A stretch of DNA of 64,000 nucleotides from CAWCBG01 sp963793845 (GTDB taxonomy: Bacteria; Acidobacteriota; Terriglobia; Terriglobales; Acidobacteriaceae). The position numbers and the translations under genes were made by a program. Each line of letters starts with the position of its first letter. The first letter of the stretch is position 1. Below, piece after piece: positions 54,864 to 64,000 of this stretch. The DNA lies in the NCBI GenBank assembly GCA_963793845.1, contig CAWCBG010000014.1:868001-932000 (forward strand), given 5' to 3'. The notes under the pieces were generated by a model. That model saw only the letters and a list, made by a program, of their open reading frames with translations. It ran no database searches and had not been told where the DNA came from.

Positions 54864-56835
54864 CTACTCGTAAACCGAGCACCCACAGCCTGGCGACGGC
54901 ACATGCACCTTCAGAAAATCCGAGACACGCTGATAGGCGTCGATCTGGTTTTCCACGCGGGCGAAGCCGTGGCCTTCGTTTTCGTAGATCTTAAGCTGAA
55001 CCGATCCTCCACGCTTTTTGATTGCGTCCGCCACCTGTTGCGCCTCGCTGTTGGGGCAGCGAGGATCATGTCCGCCCGCCAAGATCAGCAGTGGCGCCTT
55101 GATTTGATCAACAAAATTAATTGGCGAGCGGTCTTCATAGAGTGCCTTATTCTTCACGGGATCGCCCATGGTCGCCAGATCGTATTCGCGAAGGATGGGA
55201 TCCTCGTGCTCGATCTCGGTGAACCAGTTCACGAAGGGCACAATTGGCACGCCGGCCGCCCACATGTCGGGAGCCTTGGTCACGGCCATCATACTGAGAT
55301 AGCCACCGTAGCTGCCGCCCATCACGATCAGCTTTTGCGGATCGACGAATCCGCTCTTCTCGATCCATTTGGCCGCATCCAGAACGTCCCGCAACTCTCC
55401 GCCTCCGGCATCGCCGAGGTTGCCGTCGGTGAAGGCCTTGCCATAGCCGGTCGAGCCGCGATAGTTGGGCGCGATGACGAGGTAGCCCTGGTTCACGATG
55501 TACTGGATGAAGCGGTTGAACGAGTTCACGGTCTGCGCGGCTGGTCCGCCGTGAATGTAAACAATCGCGGGAAACTTGCCGTTTCGCGGAATGTTGTTGG
55601 GCACGTACGCGAACGCCGAGATCGTCCACTTGCCATCGCGGCTGGGATAGTGCACCAGGTAGGGCTCCACCATGTCTGCGCTGCGCAGGCCTGCGACCAG
55701 CGAGTGGGTAACCTGTTCCGTCTGCCGCGACGCCGTGTCGTAGACCCAGGCGTCTTCCGGCGCATTCGGGCCGTTGTGGTAATACAACAGTTTCGAACCA
55801 TCGCGACTGAACGAATCGGGATTGCCGCCCAGCGAGTTCATGCCTTTTGCCAGGGGCAGCGCCTCGGCATGCCCGGTCGCAATATCGTAGAGGTAGATTG
55901 CGGAGTTGCCATCGACATTGGCGCGATAGGTCAGCGTCTTGCCGTCAGGGGAAAAGCCGCCTGCGGTGATACGCCACTTGTCTGCCGTCAGCCACTCGAT
56001 CCTCCGGGTCGCGATGTCGAGCAGTCCCACATTGTCGTAGCCGTTCTGCGCGTCGGAAGTCAGCAGCACGGTCTTGCCGTCGGGCGAGATGTCGGTGGCC
56101 TCGTAACTGTGATCGCCCGCATGCGGCGTCAGATTCGTGCTCTTGCTGCTGGCCAGATCGAGCAGGAAGATGTTCGCGTCCTTGTTATCAGCGCGCGTCT
56201 GTGTATAGACGAGGAACTTGCCGTCATGGGAGAAGACCAGCCCCGAGTTGCTCCATTCCTTAGGGGTGTTCTGTGTCAGGTGGGTCACGTGGCGAGTGGC
56301 TACGTCCATCAATTGCACTTCGAAGGTCGAGCTCGTCTTCGGCTTGCTGACGTAGGCGATCTGGCGTCCATTGGGCGACCATGTTGGCTCCTCTTCCGCG
56401 CTTTGATCGGTGAGCGTCAGATTCACGACATCACCTGTCTTCGGCGACACCAGGAAGATGTCCCACTGCTCGTCGCCGTCATGATCGGAGGTGTAGGCGA
56501 TCCAGGTGCCATCGGGGGACCACGCCGGTGAGCTTTGCCGCTGATCGCTGATGGTGAGCTGCGTGGGCCAGCCTCCGACCGGCCGGGACCAGCCAGATAT
56601 TGTTCCGTCCGCTGATGTTAGTCACGAAGGCGATCTGCTTGCCATCGGGCGACCACGTGGTCCCGCCGATCATGCGCGTGCTATAGAGCTTCTCGATGGA
56701 GAAGTTCTGCATGTCGGCAACATTCTTGCTCTCGAGCTTAGTCGGATCGGTGATGGCAGCAGGCGGCGTGAGCGTAGGTTGAGCTGTGGCAGTCAGAGTC
56801 ATAAGGAGAAGAAAGGCAATCGCGAACGTGCGCAT
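54864..56835 (-). CDS. Secreted S9 prolyl-oligopeptidase family peptidase, one frameshift
   Basis: A protein of about 655 residues with a signal peptide (MRTFAIAFLLLMTLTATAQ), a WD40-like/beta-propeller half (repeated SPDGKQIAF, SPNGRQIAYVS, SPDGKTLTYRA) and a C-terminal alpha/beta hydrolase. The catalytic triad is Ser in GGSYGGYLS, Asp in ILAGGHDPRCP and His in NEGHGFAR. The frame breaks near 56580: NNIWLVPA is followed, one frame over, by GGWPTQLTISDQRQSSPAWSPDG. It probably degrades peptides in the periplasm. Confidence 0.88.
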
Positions 56836-56933
56836 GAGATATGCATTGAGGATAGCAAAACCGACCGGGCAAGGGCCCGCAGGCGAGTTGATAGGGCAGG
56901 CTTGCCCGCTTTCGTACGACCGGATTGGCGGGT

Positions 56934-57938
56934 TTATTGTCCGCTGTGCTCGGCGCTTTGCTCCGCAGCCTGCACCTGTGCCAGCAGGTCGTGGGCCGCG
57001 TCCGCACCGGCTCCCTTGGGATCTCGCGCCAGGAATGCCTGCAGTTCCTGCTCGGCATCGCGATAGAGTCTTTGCGGCACCAGGGCGTACGCTTTCAAAA
57101 GGTGAATCGGTGCGAAGTTGCTGGGCCCCAGGCTTTCGGCCTTCTTTGCCAACTGAAAGGCATGGGCATACATCCCTTTGCCGAGGTAGGATTTGGCCAT
57201 CTCAAAGTAACCTTGCCATGCGTTCGGAGCGATCGACACGCAGCGCTCCAGCGTGCGGGCCGCGTCGTCGTACTGTCCCAGATTGTTGTCGATGATTCCC
57301 AGTGCGAGATAGGCCATCCCGAAGTTGGGATCATACTGAATGGCCGATTCGAACTGTTTCTGACTTTGCAGCAGATCGTTACTGTGCATGAACAAGAGAC
57401 CCTGAAGGGTAAGGGCTTCGGGGAAGTGAGGATAAACTGCCAGTGCCTTTTGCACCTGCGTCTGGGCCTGATCGAACTTACTCTGGGCAAAGGCCTCGGA
57501 GGCTTTACGATAGGCAGAGCGCGCCTTGTTCGGCACCTGCATTTGCGCCACGGAAACACTGGTCGCGCTTCCTACAGAAGCAACCGGAGGCGCGGAGAAT
57601 CGGAGGTCGACAGTGGCGTCGAACCAGCCCACAGTGACAGCGTCGCTCACGTCCGATTCACGCCCGCGCGCGATGACTTCGTATTGTCCTGCAGGGAATG
57701 TTGTAAAGTGCGAAGAAGCCACTGGTGGAGGTCGTGGTGCTGAAAGCAGTCAGGCCGGAACTCATCTGGCGCAATTCCACCGACACTCCGGACAGTGGCG
57801 CGCCATTGGCGTCCGCGCACCGTGCCGGAGACATCGCCGGCGCTCGTGTCGATTACCGAGCTCGAAATTCTGGGCGCGAGCGAAGGTGAGGCAGAGCAGG
57901 GAAAGCAGTAGAGGAAAGGCGAACCGAAAACGCGACAT
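56934..57938 (-). CDS. Secreted TPR protein with carboxypeptidase-regulatory-like N-terminus, several frameshifts
   Basis: ATG 57938 (AGGT upstream) gives a signal peptide MSRFRFAFPLLLSLLCLTFARAQN. The next 100 codons can be read as a carboxypeptidase-regulatory-like domain only by switching frame about three times between 57720 and 57870 (SSVIDTSAGDVSGTVR, NGAPLSGVSVELRQMSSGLTA, then FPAGQYEVIARG). From about 57720 a single frame encodes five or so TPRs (ALAVYPHFPEALTLQGLLFM, AIQYDPNFGMAYLALGI). The dense cluster of shifts suggests poor local sequence. Function unknown; a periplasmic scaffold is likely. Confidence 0.7.
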
Positions 57939-58150
57939 GGTCTTACCTGGTAGCGGGACTTGCGAGCGCCATTTCTGGTCTGTCGGCTGCGCGGTTTTGG
58001 GAGTGCCGTTCGGCTGCGCGCTTGCAGTGCCTGGCTGTTTCGTTCGATGTGAAATCGTCCAAGGAGTTGGCCGCGCGGATGGTCAGCTCCGTGAAAATTT
58101 ATTGCTTGTCGCATGGGCAACTCTGAAGGGAACAATTCGGGCAACTCGCG

Positions 58151-59446
58151 ATGCAGGAACACAAGTCATCAGTCAACATTCAGCCGGCGCGAAACATTCT
58201 GGGCAGCTTGCGCGTGCCGGGCGATAAATCGATTTCGCACCGCTACGCGATGCTGGCCGCGCTGGCGGAAGGCCGCTCACGCTTTGAGAATTTCTCGCCG
58301 GGCGCGGACTGCAACAGCACGCTGGGCTGCATCCAGGCACTGGGGTGCAAGGTGCTGCGCGAGGACAGTGGCGCGGTTACAGTCGACGGCATCGGTCCTG
58401 TATTGCGCGCTCCATCGGCGGCGCTCGATTGCGGCAACTCCGGTTCCACCATGCGCATGCTATCCGGCATCCTGGCAGGACAGCCGTTCGCCAGTGAATT
58501 GGTGGGCGATGCCTCGCTCTCCAAGAGGCCCATGAAGCGGGTGATCGAGCCACTTACGCAGATGGGCGCGCAAATCGAATCGTCGAACGGATGTGCTCCT
58601 CTGCGCGTTAAGGGCGGCGAACTGCGAGGCTTCGACTACAAGGTTCCCGTGGCCAGCGCACAGGTGAAGACCTGCCTGCTGTTTGCCGGATTGCTGGCGC
58701 AAGGCAAGACCACGATCGAAGAACCCACCCGCACTCGCGATCATGGGGAGCTTGCCCTGCGAGCCTTCGGCGCGACTGTGACCAGTGCGCGCAACGTAGT
58801 GACGATCGAAGGTGGCCAGCGCCTGCATCCGCTGGAAGGCTATGTGCCCGGTGACAGTTCCTCAGCCGCGTTCTTCTTATGTGCTGCGTCGATTTTCCCC
58901 GAGTCGAACCTGGTAATCGACGGGGTGCTGCTGAATCCCACGCGATCGGCTTTGCTGGATGTGCTTACCGCCATGGGCAGCCGCATTTCGATGCTGCGGG
59001 TCGAAGAGCAGCATGGCGAGCTGGTGGGCACGATCACGTTGGTGCCGGGACACGGCCGTCCAGTGGTGATTGCAGGAGCTCAAACGGCGCTGCTGATCGA
59101 CGAGTTGCCGGTGCTGGCGGCGATCGCTCCGTATACAGCAGGAGGAATCGAAGTGCGCGATGCCGGCGAGCTGCGGGTGAAGGAGTCGGACCGGCTGAGC
59201 GCGGTCACGCAGAATCTCCAGGCGATGGGCGCGCAGGTGGAGCAGACGGCCGACGGCTGGCGCATTCCTGGGGGCCAAAAGCTGCATGGCGCGGAGATCG
59301 AGAGCTTCCACGATCACCGCATCGCGATGGCCTTCGCCATTGCCGCCCTCCGGGCCGAAGGAGAGACGGTGATTCGCAATGCCGATTGCGTAGCGATTTC
59401 CTATCCCGGTTTCTTTGCCGATCTGGAAGCGCTGACTGAGCGCTAA
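58151..59446 (+). CDS. aroA: 3-phosphoshikimate 1-carboxyvinyltransferase (EPSP synthase)
   Basis: A 431-residue enzyme that adds enolpyruvate to shikimate 3-phosphate. LGSLRVPGDKSISHRYAMLA is at about 17-36, LDCGNSGSTMRMLSG at about 96-110, and the later landmarks DELPVLAAIAPYTAGG, LRVKESDRLSA and ESFHDHRIAMAFAIA complete the active site. The gene is intact and sits convergent with murA, a homologue of the same fold. Confidence 0.95.
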   Translation: MQEHKSSVNIQPARNILGSLRVPGDKSISHRYAMLAALAEGRSRFENFSPGADCNSTLGCIQALGCKVLREDSGAVTVDGIGPVLRAPSAALDCGNSGSTMRMLSGILAGQPFASELVGDASLSKRPMKRVIEPLTQMGAQIESSNGCAPLRVKGGELRGFDYKVPVASAQVKTCLLFAGLLAQGKTTIEEPTRTRDHGELALRAFGATVTSARNVVTIEGGQRLHPLEGYVPGDSSSAAFFLCAASIFPESNLVIDGVLLNPTRSALLDVLTAMGSRISMLRVEEQHGELVGTITLVPGHGRPVVIAGAQTALLIDELPVLAAIAPYTAGGIEVRDAGELRVKESDRLSAVTQNLQAMGAQVEQTADGWRIPGGQKLHGAEIESFHDHRIAMAFAIAALRAEGETVIRNADCVAISYPGFFADLEALTER

Positions 59447-59474
59447 GCGCCGCACTACTTCCGCGAGTGCCGCT

Positions 59475-60784
59475 TCAGACCGCGGCCGTCGTCGTGGTCG
59501 ATGGCCGCTTCGGCAACATCTCTCCGATGCGGCGTATCTGCGCTCCTACTCCGCGAAGCTTCTCTTCGATGCGTTCATAGCCGCGATCAATGTGGTAAAC
59601 GCGATCGATGATGGTCTCGCCATCGGCGACCAGAGCGGCAACCACCAGCGACGCCGAGGCGCGTAGATCGCTGGCCAGCACAGCCGCCCCGCTCAGCGGA
59701 GTCTTGCCCCTCACCATGGCGCGGTGCCCGTCGATCTTGACGCTGGCGCCCATACGCACCAGTTCCTGGGCGTGCATGAAGCGATTCTCGAAGATGTTCT
59801 CCGTGACGCTGCTCGATCCCTCAGCCTGAGTGGCCAAGGCCATGTATTGCGCCTGCATATCGGTCGGGAAGCCGGGATACTCCTCGGTGGCCACATCGGC
59901 GGCCTTCAATGGCCCGCCGCCCGTAACCTGAACCGAATCTGCATCGACGCGAAGGGTAACGCCACATTCTTCCAGCTTGCGCAGCAGCGCTCCCAGGTGG
60001 CGAGGCTCGCAACCGGCCACGGTAAGGTCTCCCGGTGTCAAAGCACCCGCCACAATGTAAGTCCCGGCCTCGATGCGGTCGGGAATGATGCGGTGGCGCG
60101 CGCCGCCGAGCTTATCGACCCCTCGCACGCGAATCGTTGAGGTGCCCGCGCCCTCGATGCGCGCTCCCATCTTGATCAGCAACTCGGCAAGATCGGCCAC
60201 CTCGGGCTCCAGCGCGCAGTTCTCGAGGACGGTTTCTCCTTCGGCCAGAGTTGCAGCCATCAGCAGGTCTTCCGTGCCGGTGACAGTGATCCTGTCGAAG
60301 ACAATGTGAGCGCCTTTCAGCCGCTTGCACAGCGCGCCTCGATGTAGCCGTGCTCCTGCGTGATCTTCGCCCCTAGCGCTTCAAGGCCCTTGAGGTGCAG
60401 ATCGATGGGGCGTGCGCCAATGGCACACCCGCCGGGAAGGGAGACGCGCGCGGCGCCAGTACGCGCCACCAGCGGACCCAATACCAGGGTCGAGGCGCGC
60501 ATGGTTTTCACCAAATCGTAGGAGGCCTCGGCGTGCATCAGATTGCGGCAGCAAATCGTACTGCGATGCTGGGCACGGCCGTAGCCGAGTTCCACTTCCG
60601 CCCCCATGGCCTGAAGCAGTCGGCGCTCGGTCTCGATATCGCGCACCTGCGGAATATTCTCGAGGATGACCGGCTCTTCGGTGAGCAGGGCCGCCGCCAT
60701 GGCGGGCAGGGCAGCGTTCTTTGCTCCGCTGATGCGAACCGTGCCGTGCAGTGCGTTGCCGCCGCGAATGACGAACTTATCCAT
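59475..60784 (-). CDS. murA: UDP-N-acetylglucosamine 1-carboxyvinyltransferase, one frameshift
   Basis: First committed step of peptidoglycan synthesis. ATG 60784 (MDKFVIRGGNALHGTVRISGAKNAALP). The catalytic Cys is in SLPGGCAIGARPIDLH, so the enzyme should be fosfomycin-sensitive in principle. The frame breaks near 60338: GYIEARC is followed one frame over by KRLKGAHIVFDRITVTGTED, a normal MurA continuation. EYPGFPTDMQAQYMAL and FENRFMHAQELVRMGA are intact. Restored length is about 436. An essential gene broken once argues for a sequence error. Confidence 0.9.
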
Positions 60785-60833
60785 CGATGGGTAAAGCTCC
60801 TCCGTTGCTGCCGCGAACGTACATTCTAGCTGG

Positions 60834-62001
60834 TCATGCGGTTTCCAGTGCCTCGACAACGGCATCGTGCAGCGCAGGCCGAATCTGCCGGATGCCTTGC
60901 GCAGCGCGATTGGGCCACGTGCGGTTGGTCAGCAGCGTAACGGAAAGCTTGTGGGCGGGATCGATCCACAGGGATGTGCCAGTGAATCCGAGATGCCCGA
61001 AGGATGACGGGCTGAAGTATTTCCCGGACGAGGATGGTTGGGACGGGGTGTCCCAGCCCAAAGCGCGGGAGGTGCCCTGCGGCAACCGCTCACGCTTCGT
61101 AAACAGGGCAACGGTGGCAGGCCGCAGGATGGGCGCTCCTCCTCGCAACATGCATTCAGCGAAGCGGGCGACATTCTCCACCGGCGCAAACAAGCCAGCG
61201 TGCCCGCTGACGCCGCCCATTACAAACGCATTCTCATCATTGACCTCGCCCTGGATGACTCGCTTGCGAAAGGTGCGGTCATCCTCGGTGGGAGGGATTT
61301 GCGGGCGCTCCGGCGGAGGAGGGTGGAACTTCGCGCACGGCCATCCCGAGTGGCACGAAAACTTCCTCCTGTGCAAATTGATCAAGCGATGTACCAGCAA
61401 TCCGCTCCAGCAATTCGCCGAGCAGAATAAATCCGATGTCGCTGTACTCCGCGCGTTCTCCCGGATCGGCGATCAGCCTCGTGGTCATCGCAGCGCGAAT
61501 CAGGTCGTGACGGGTGGACGCGAACTCGAAGAGCTTCTCGTAGGCCGGCAGCCCGCTGGAGTGCGCCAACAGCATTCTCACGGTCACGGCTCTGCGCCTT
61601 CGGCGCTCATGGGCCGGGGCCAGCGAGATGAACTCCGGCAGAATGCTGTCGATTGGTTGCTCCAGTACAAGTTGTCCGCGTTCCATCAGCAACATCGCCA
61701 CAGTGGTGGTCACCAGCGCCTTAGTCACCGAGGCGAGGTCGAATACGGTTCCGGACTCAATCCTGCGCGCGCCTTCGTCATAGGTGAACGCGCCAAAGCC
61801 CTGCAGGGCGACCAACGCTCCGCCATGAGTGACCGCGAGCGCGGCACCGGGGAAAGCGCGCTGGGCAATGCCGTCACGAATCACCGCAAAGGCCCTCGCG
61901 AAGCGGGCTTCCTGATCGTCGAAGGCCGGCAGGAGCGCTCCCGACTGTTGCGGTGCGTGGTTCAGTGGCAATCCTCGTGGCGGACGTGAAGTGACGTGCA
62001 A
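60834..62001 (-). CDS. Serine hydrolase (class C beta-lactamase/PBP-like), one frameshift
   Basis: A serine hydrolase of about 389 residues without an obvious signal peptide. The SxxK motif is in LASVTKAL, the second motif in EYSDIGF, and the third (Lys/His-x-Gly) in FGHLGFTGTSLWID. The frame breaks between about 61290 and 61345: GMAVREVPP is followed, one frame over, by PERPQIPPTEDDRTFRKRVIQGEVNDENA, typical of this family. It lies next to murA and divergent from a homologous hydrolase fused to NamZ. A role in peptidoglycan turnover rather than resistance is suggested by context. Confidence 0.83.
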
Positions 62002-62087
62002 CCTATAATAGCTTGCTCATCTTGCTCTGCGTTGATGCCGCGCCGAGCCTGGGCGATTGGTTACTCCAGGAGAGAGGTTTGATCCCG

Positions 62088-64000
62088 TTGAAGCTTCGTC
62101 TGCCGCGTCCGGCCACGCTGCTCCTTGAATTTATCTGTATCGTTTCGCTGTTGTCGCCGCTGGCGGGGCAGTCCTCCTCCACAACCTCAGGCAAAGCGCA
62201 GGCGCCTTCCACTGCCGCGACGCAGGATCGGTTCGCCCCGGTGGACGCGGTTCTGAAGAACGCGGTGGAAAAAGCCGTGGCACCGGGCGCGGTATTGCTG
62301 GTCGGACACAACGGGCAAGTCGTGTACCGCAAGGCTTTCGGTTTTCGTGAGCTGGAGCCTGCCCGCGAGCCGATGACTCCCGACACGATTTTCGATATGG
62401 CGTCGCTGACCAAGGTCATCGCCACCGCCACCTGCGTCATGCGCATGGTGCAACTGGGACAGGTGAAGCTGAACGATCCGGTGGCCAAGTACATTCCCGA
62501 GTTCGCCCAGAACGGCAAGGGAGACGTAACGGTCAGGCAATTGCTGACGCATTATTCCGGTTTGCGCCCGGATCTCGATCTGAATCCGTATTGGACCGGA
62601 GTCGAAGAAGGCTACAAGCGCGCGAATGCCGAGAAGCTGATCAACCCGCCAGGCTCTGCCTTCGTTTACAGCGACATCAACTTCGTGGTGCTTGGAGAAT
62701 TGGTGCAGCGAGTCAGCGGAGTGCCGCTCGATGCCTACGCGCAAACCTTCGTCTTCAGCCCGCTGGGCATGAATGAAACCCGCTTTCTGCCGCCCGCTGC
62801 ATGGAATAACCGCATCGCTCCCACCGAGCACGACGAACGCACCGGGCAAATGCTGCGCGGCGTAGTACACGATCCGACGGCGCGACAGATGGGCGGCGTT
62901 GCCGGGCACGCGGGCCTGTTTTCCACCGCGGACGATGTCGCGAAGTTCGCGCAGATGCTGCTCAACGGCGGAGGTTCGATCCTGTCGCCCTTAATTGTGG
63001 AGAAGATGACCACGCCGCAGCAGCCGCCAAACTTTACCGACGTTCGCGGCCTGGGATGGGACATCGACAGTCCCTACTCGTCGAATCGCGGCGATCTGCT
63101 GCCGGTAGGTTCCTTCGGCCACACCGGATTCACTGGGACTTCGCTGTGGATCGATCCCACCACCAATACGTACATCATGTCTGCTAACGAACGCCGTGCA
63201 CGCCAAGGGCGGTAACGTTATCGCATTGCGTACAGAAGTCGCGACCGCAGTGACGGCAGCCCTCCAGTTGACGCCCAGTGAAGAGCAGAAGATGCGGCTG
63301 GCGCGGATCACCGGCTACAACGAGGCTGCGGTGGCCAGCCGTCGCCTTGTCGTGCGCAATGGGCAGGTACTCAATGGCATCGACGTCGCAGAGCAGCAGA
63401 ACCTCGACGCTTTGCGGGTGCCGGACGCAAAGACAACTCGCATTGCACTCGTGACCAACCAGACCGGTGTAGACAGCCAGGGTCGGCGGACTATCGACGT
63501 GCTGGCCCACGCAAGCGGATTGCAGCTGACGGCGATTTTCAGTCCCGAACATGGTCTGACCGGAACCGCCGACACGACGGCCATCGGCAACTCGAAAGAT
63601 GGCGCGACCGGCGTCACGGTCTACAGCGTCTACGGCGATACGGATGCCAAGCGCCGGCCGTCGCTCGATGTCCTGAAGAATGTCGACGTGATCGTCTTCG
63701 ATATCCAGGACGTCGGCGTGCGCTTCTACACTTACGAGACGACGCTGGGCTATTTTCTGGAGGCCGCGGCCAAAACAGGGAAGAGGATCGTCGTGCTGGA
63801 CCGGCCTGATCCGCTCAATGGCGCGTATGTGCAGGGACCATTGTCGGATGCCGGGAAGGAGACCTTCACCAACTACTATCCCATTCCGGTGCGACATGGG
63901 ATGACGATTGGGGAGCTGGCCAAGCTGTTCAACACCGAGAAGCACCTCAACGCCAATCTGACGGTCGTTCCCATGAGCGGCTGGATGCGCGGCGACTGGT
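62088..64000 (+). CDS. Serine hydrolase fused to NamZ (DUF1343) muramidase, one frameshift, cut by window end
   Basis: TTG 62088 with AGGAGAGAGG upstream gives a signal peptide (LLEFICIVSLLSPLAGQ). The first 370 residues are a PBP-like serine hydrolase: SxxK in MASLTKVIA, YSDINF, and FGHTGFTGTSLWID. An extra base near 63182 breaks the frame; the next frame continues SLTNAVHAKGGNVIALR and then a NamZ/DUF1343 exo-muramidase domain with LVTNQTGVD, FSPEHGL, DVIVFDIQDVGVRFYTY and RHGMTIGELA. NamZ removes terminal N-acetylmuramic acid from peptidoglycan fragments. The domain is incomplete at base 64000. Confidence 0.85.

Overview
The window looks like an Acidobacteriota chromosome (Terriglobia/Koribacter-like), judged from gene content only. 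The markers are a 1,101-residue TonB-dependent receptor with an N-terminal carboxypeptidase-regulatory-like domain, several other secreted proteins with that domain, a Ser/Thr kinase fused to TPRs, a CCA-transferase with a histone-like tail, many Tat-exported enzymes and many hairpin-type intergenic repeats. GC is high and most genes are on the minus strand. No tRNA, rRNA, CRISPR array, IS element or prophage gene was recognised.

Layout. 0-3.4 kb: secreted aldose-1-epimerase and Tat-exported amidase, each with one frameshift. 3.4-6.7 kb: YjbQ protein and Ser/Thr kinase-TPR protein. 7.0-12.3 kb: tripartite efflux operon (TetR, membrane-fusion lipoprotein, ABC ATPase, one ABC permease, NodT outer-membrane lipoprotein) with a palindromic operator. 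12.4-15.4 kb: four-subunit 2-oxoacid:ferredoxin oxidoreductase operon. 15.6-18.8 kb: polytopic membrane protein and a secreted GH99/71-like protein. 18.8-21.3 kb: glk-zwf pair. 21.5-25.7 kb: a run of exported enzymes (GMC oxidoreductase, its Tat-signal small subunit, a Tat-exported HisC-like aminotransferase, an exported RidA). 25.8-29.2 kb: ATP-grasp / alpha-E / transglutaminase trio. 29.7-34.9 kb: NTF2-like protein, TonB receptor and a REC-PAS response regulator whose 3' end is duplicated on the far side of the receptor. 35.3-39.0 kb: lpxD, a small conserved protein and the CCA-transferase. 39.6-43.1 kb: an EACC1-like protein plus a caspase-coiled-coil-membrane-Sel1 protein, the best candidate for an uncharacterised conflict/signalling system. 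43.4-47.9 kb: two paralogous secreted proteins, a nucleotidyltransferase and a DUF1801 protein. 48.1-50.3 kb: UbiD-family decarboxylase and a BrnT/BrnA toxin-antitoxin pair. 50.5-54.6 kb: haem operon (ccsA/hemX-like, hemA, hemC, hemD) behind a CRP/FNR-type site. 54.9-64.0 kb: S9 peptidase, secreted TPR protein, aroA, murA, a serine hydrolase and a serine hydrolase-NamZ fusion cut by the window end.

Themes. Cell envelope and peptidoglycan (lpxD, murA, serine hydrolases, NamZ), central carbon (glk, zwf, kor), haem biosynthesis, and periplasmic oxidation/transamination by Tat-exported enzymes. At least ten genes, including murA, hemC and hemD, are broken by single-base frameshifts whose two halves are otherwise intact. 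These cluster at 0.6-2.2 kb and 41-63 kb and are absent from about 3.4 to 41 kb. Base-calling or assembly indels are more likely than true pseudogenes, so these genes are reported as one locus each.
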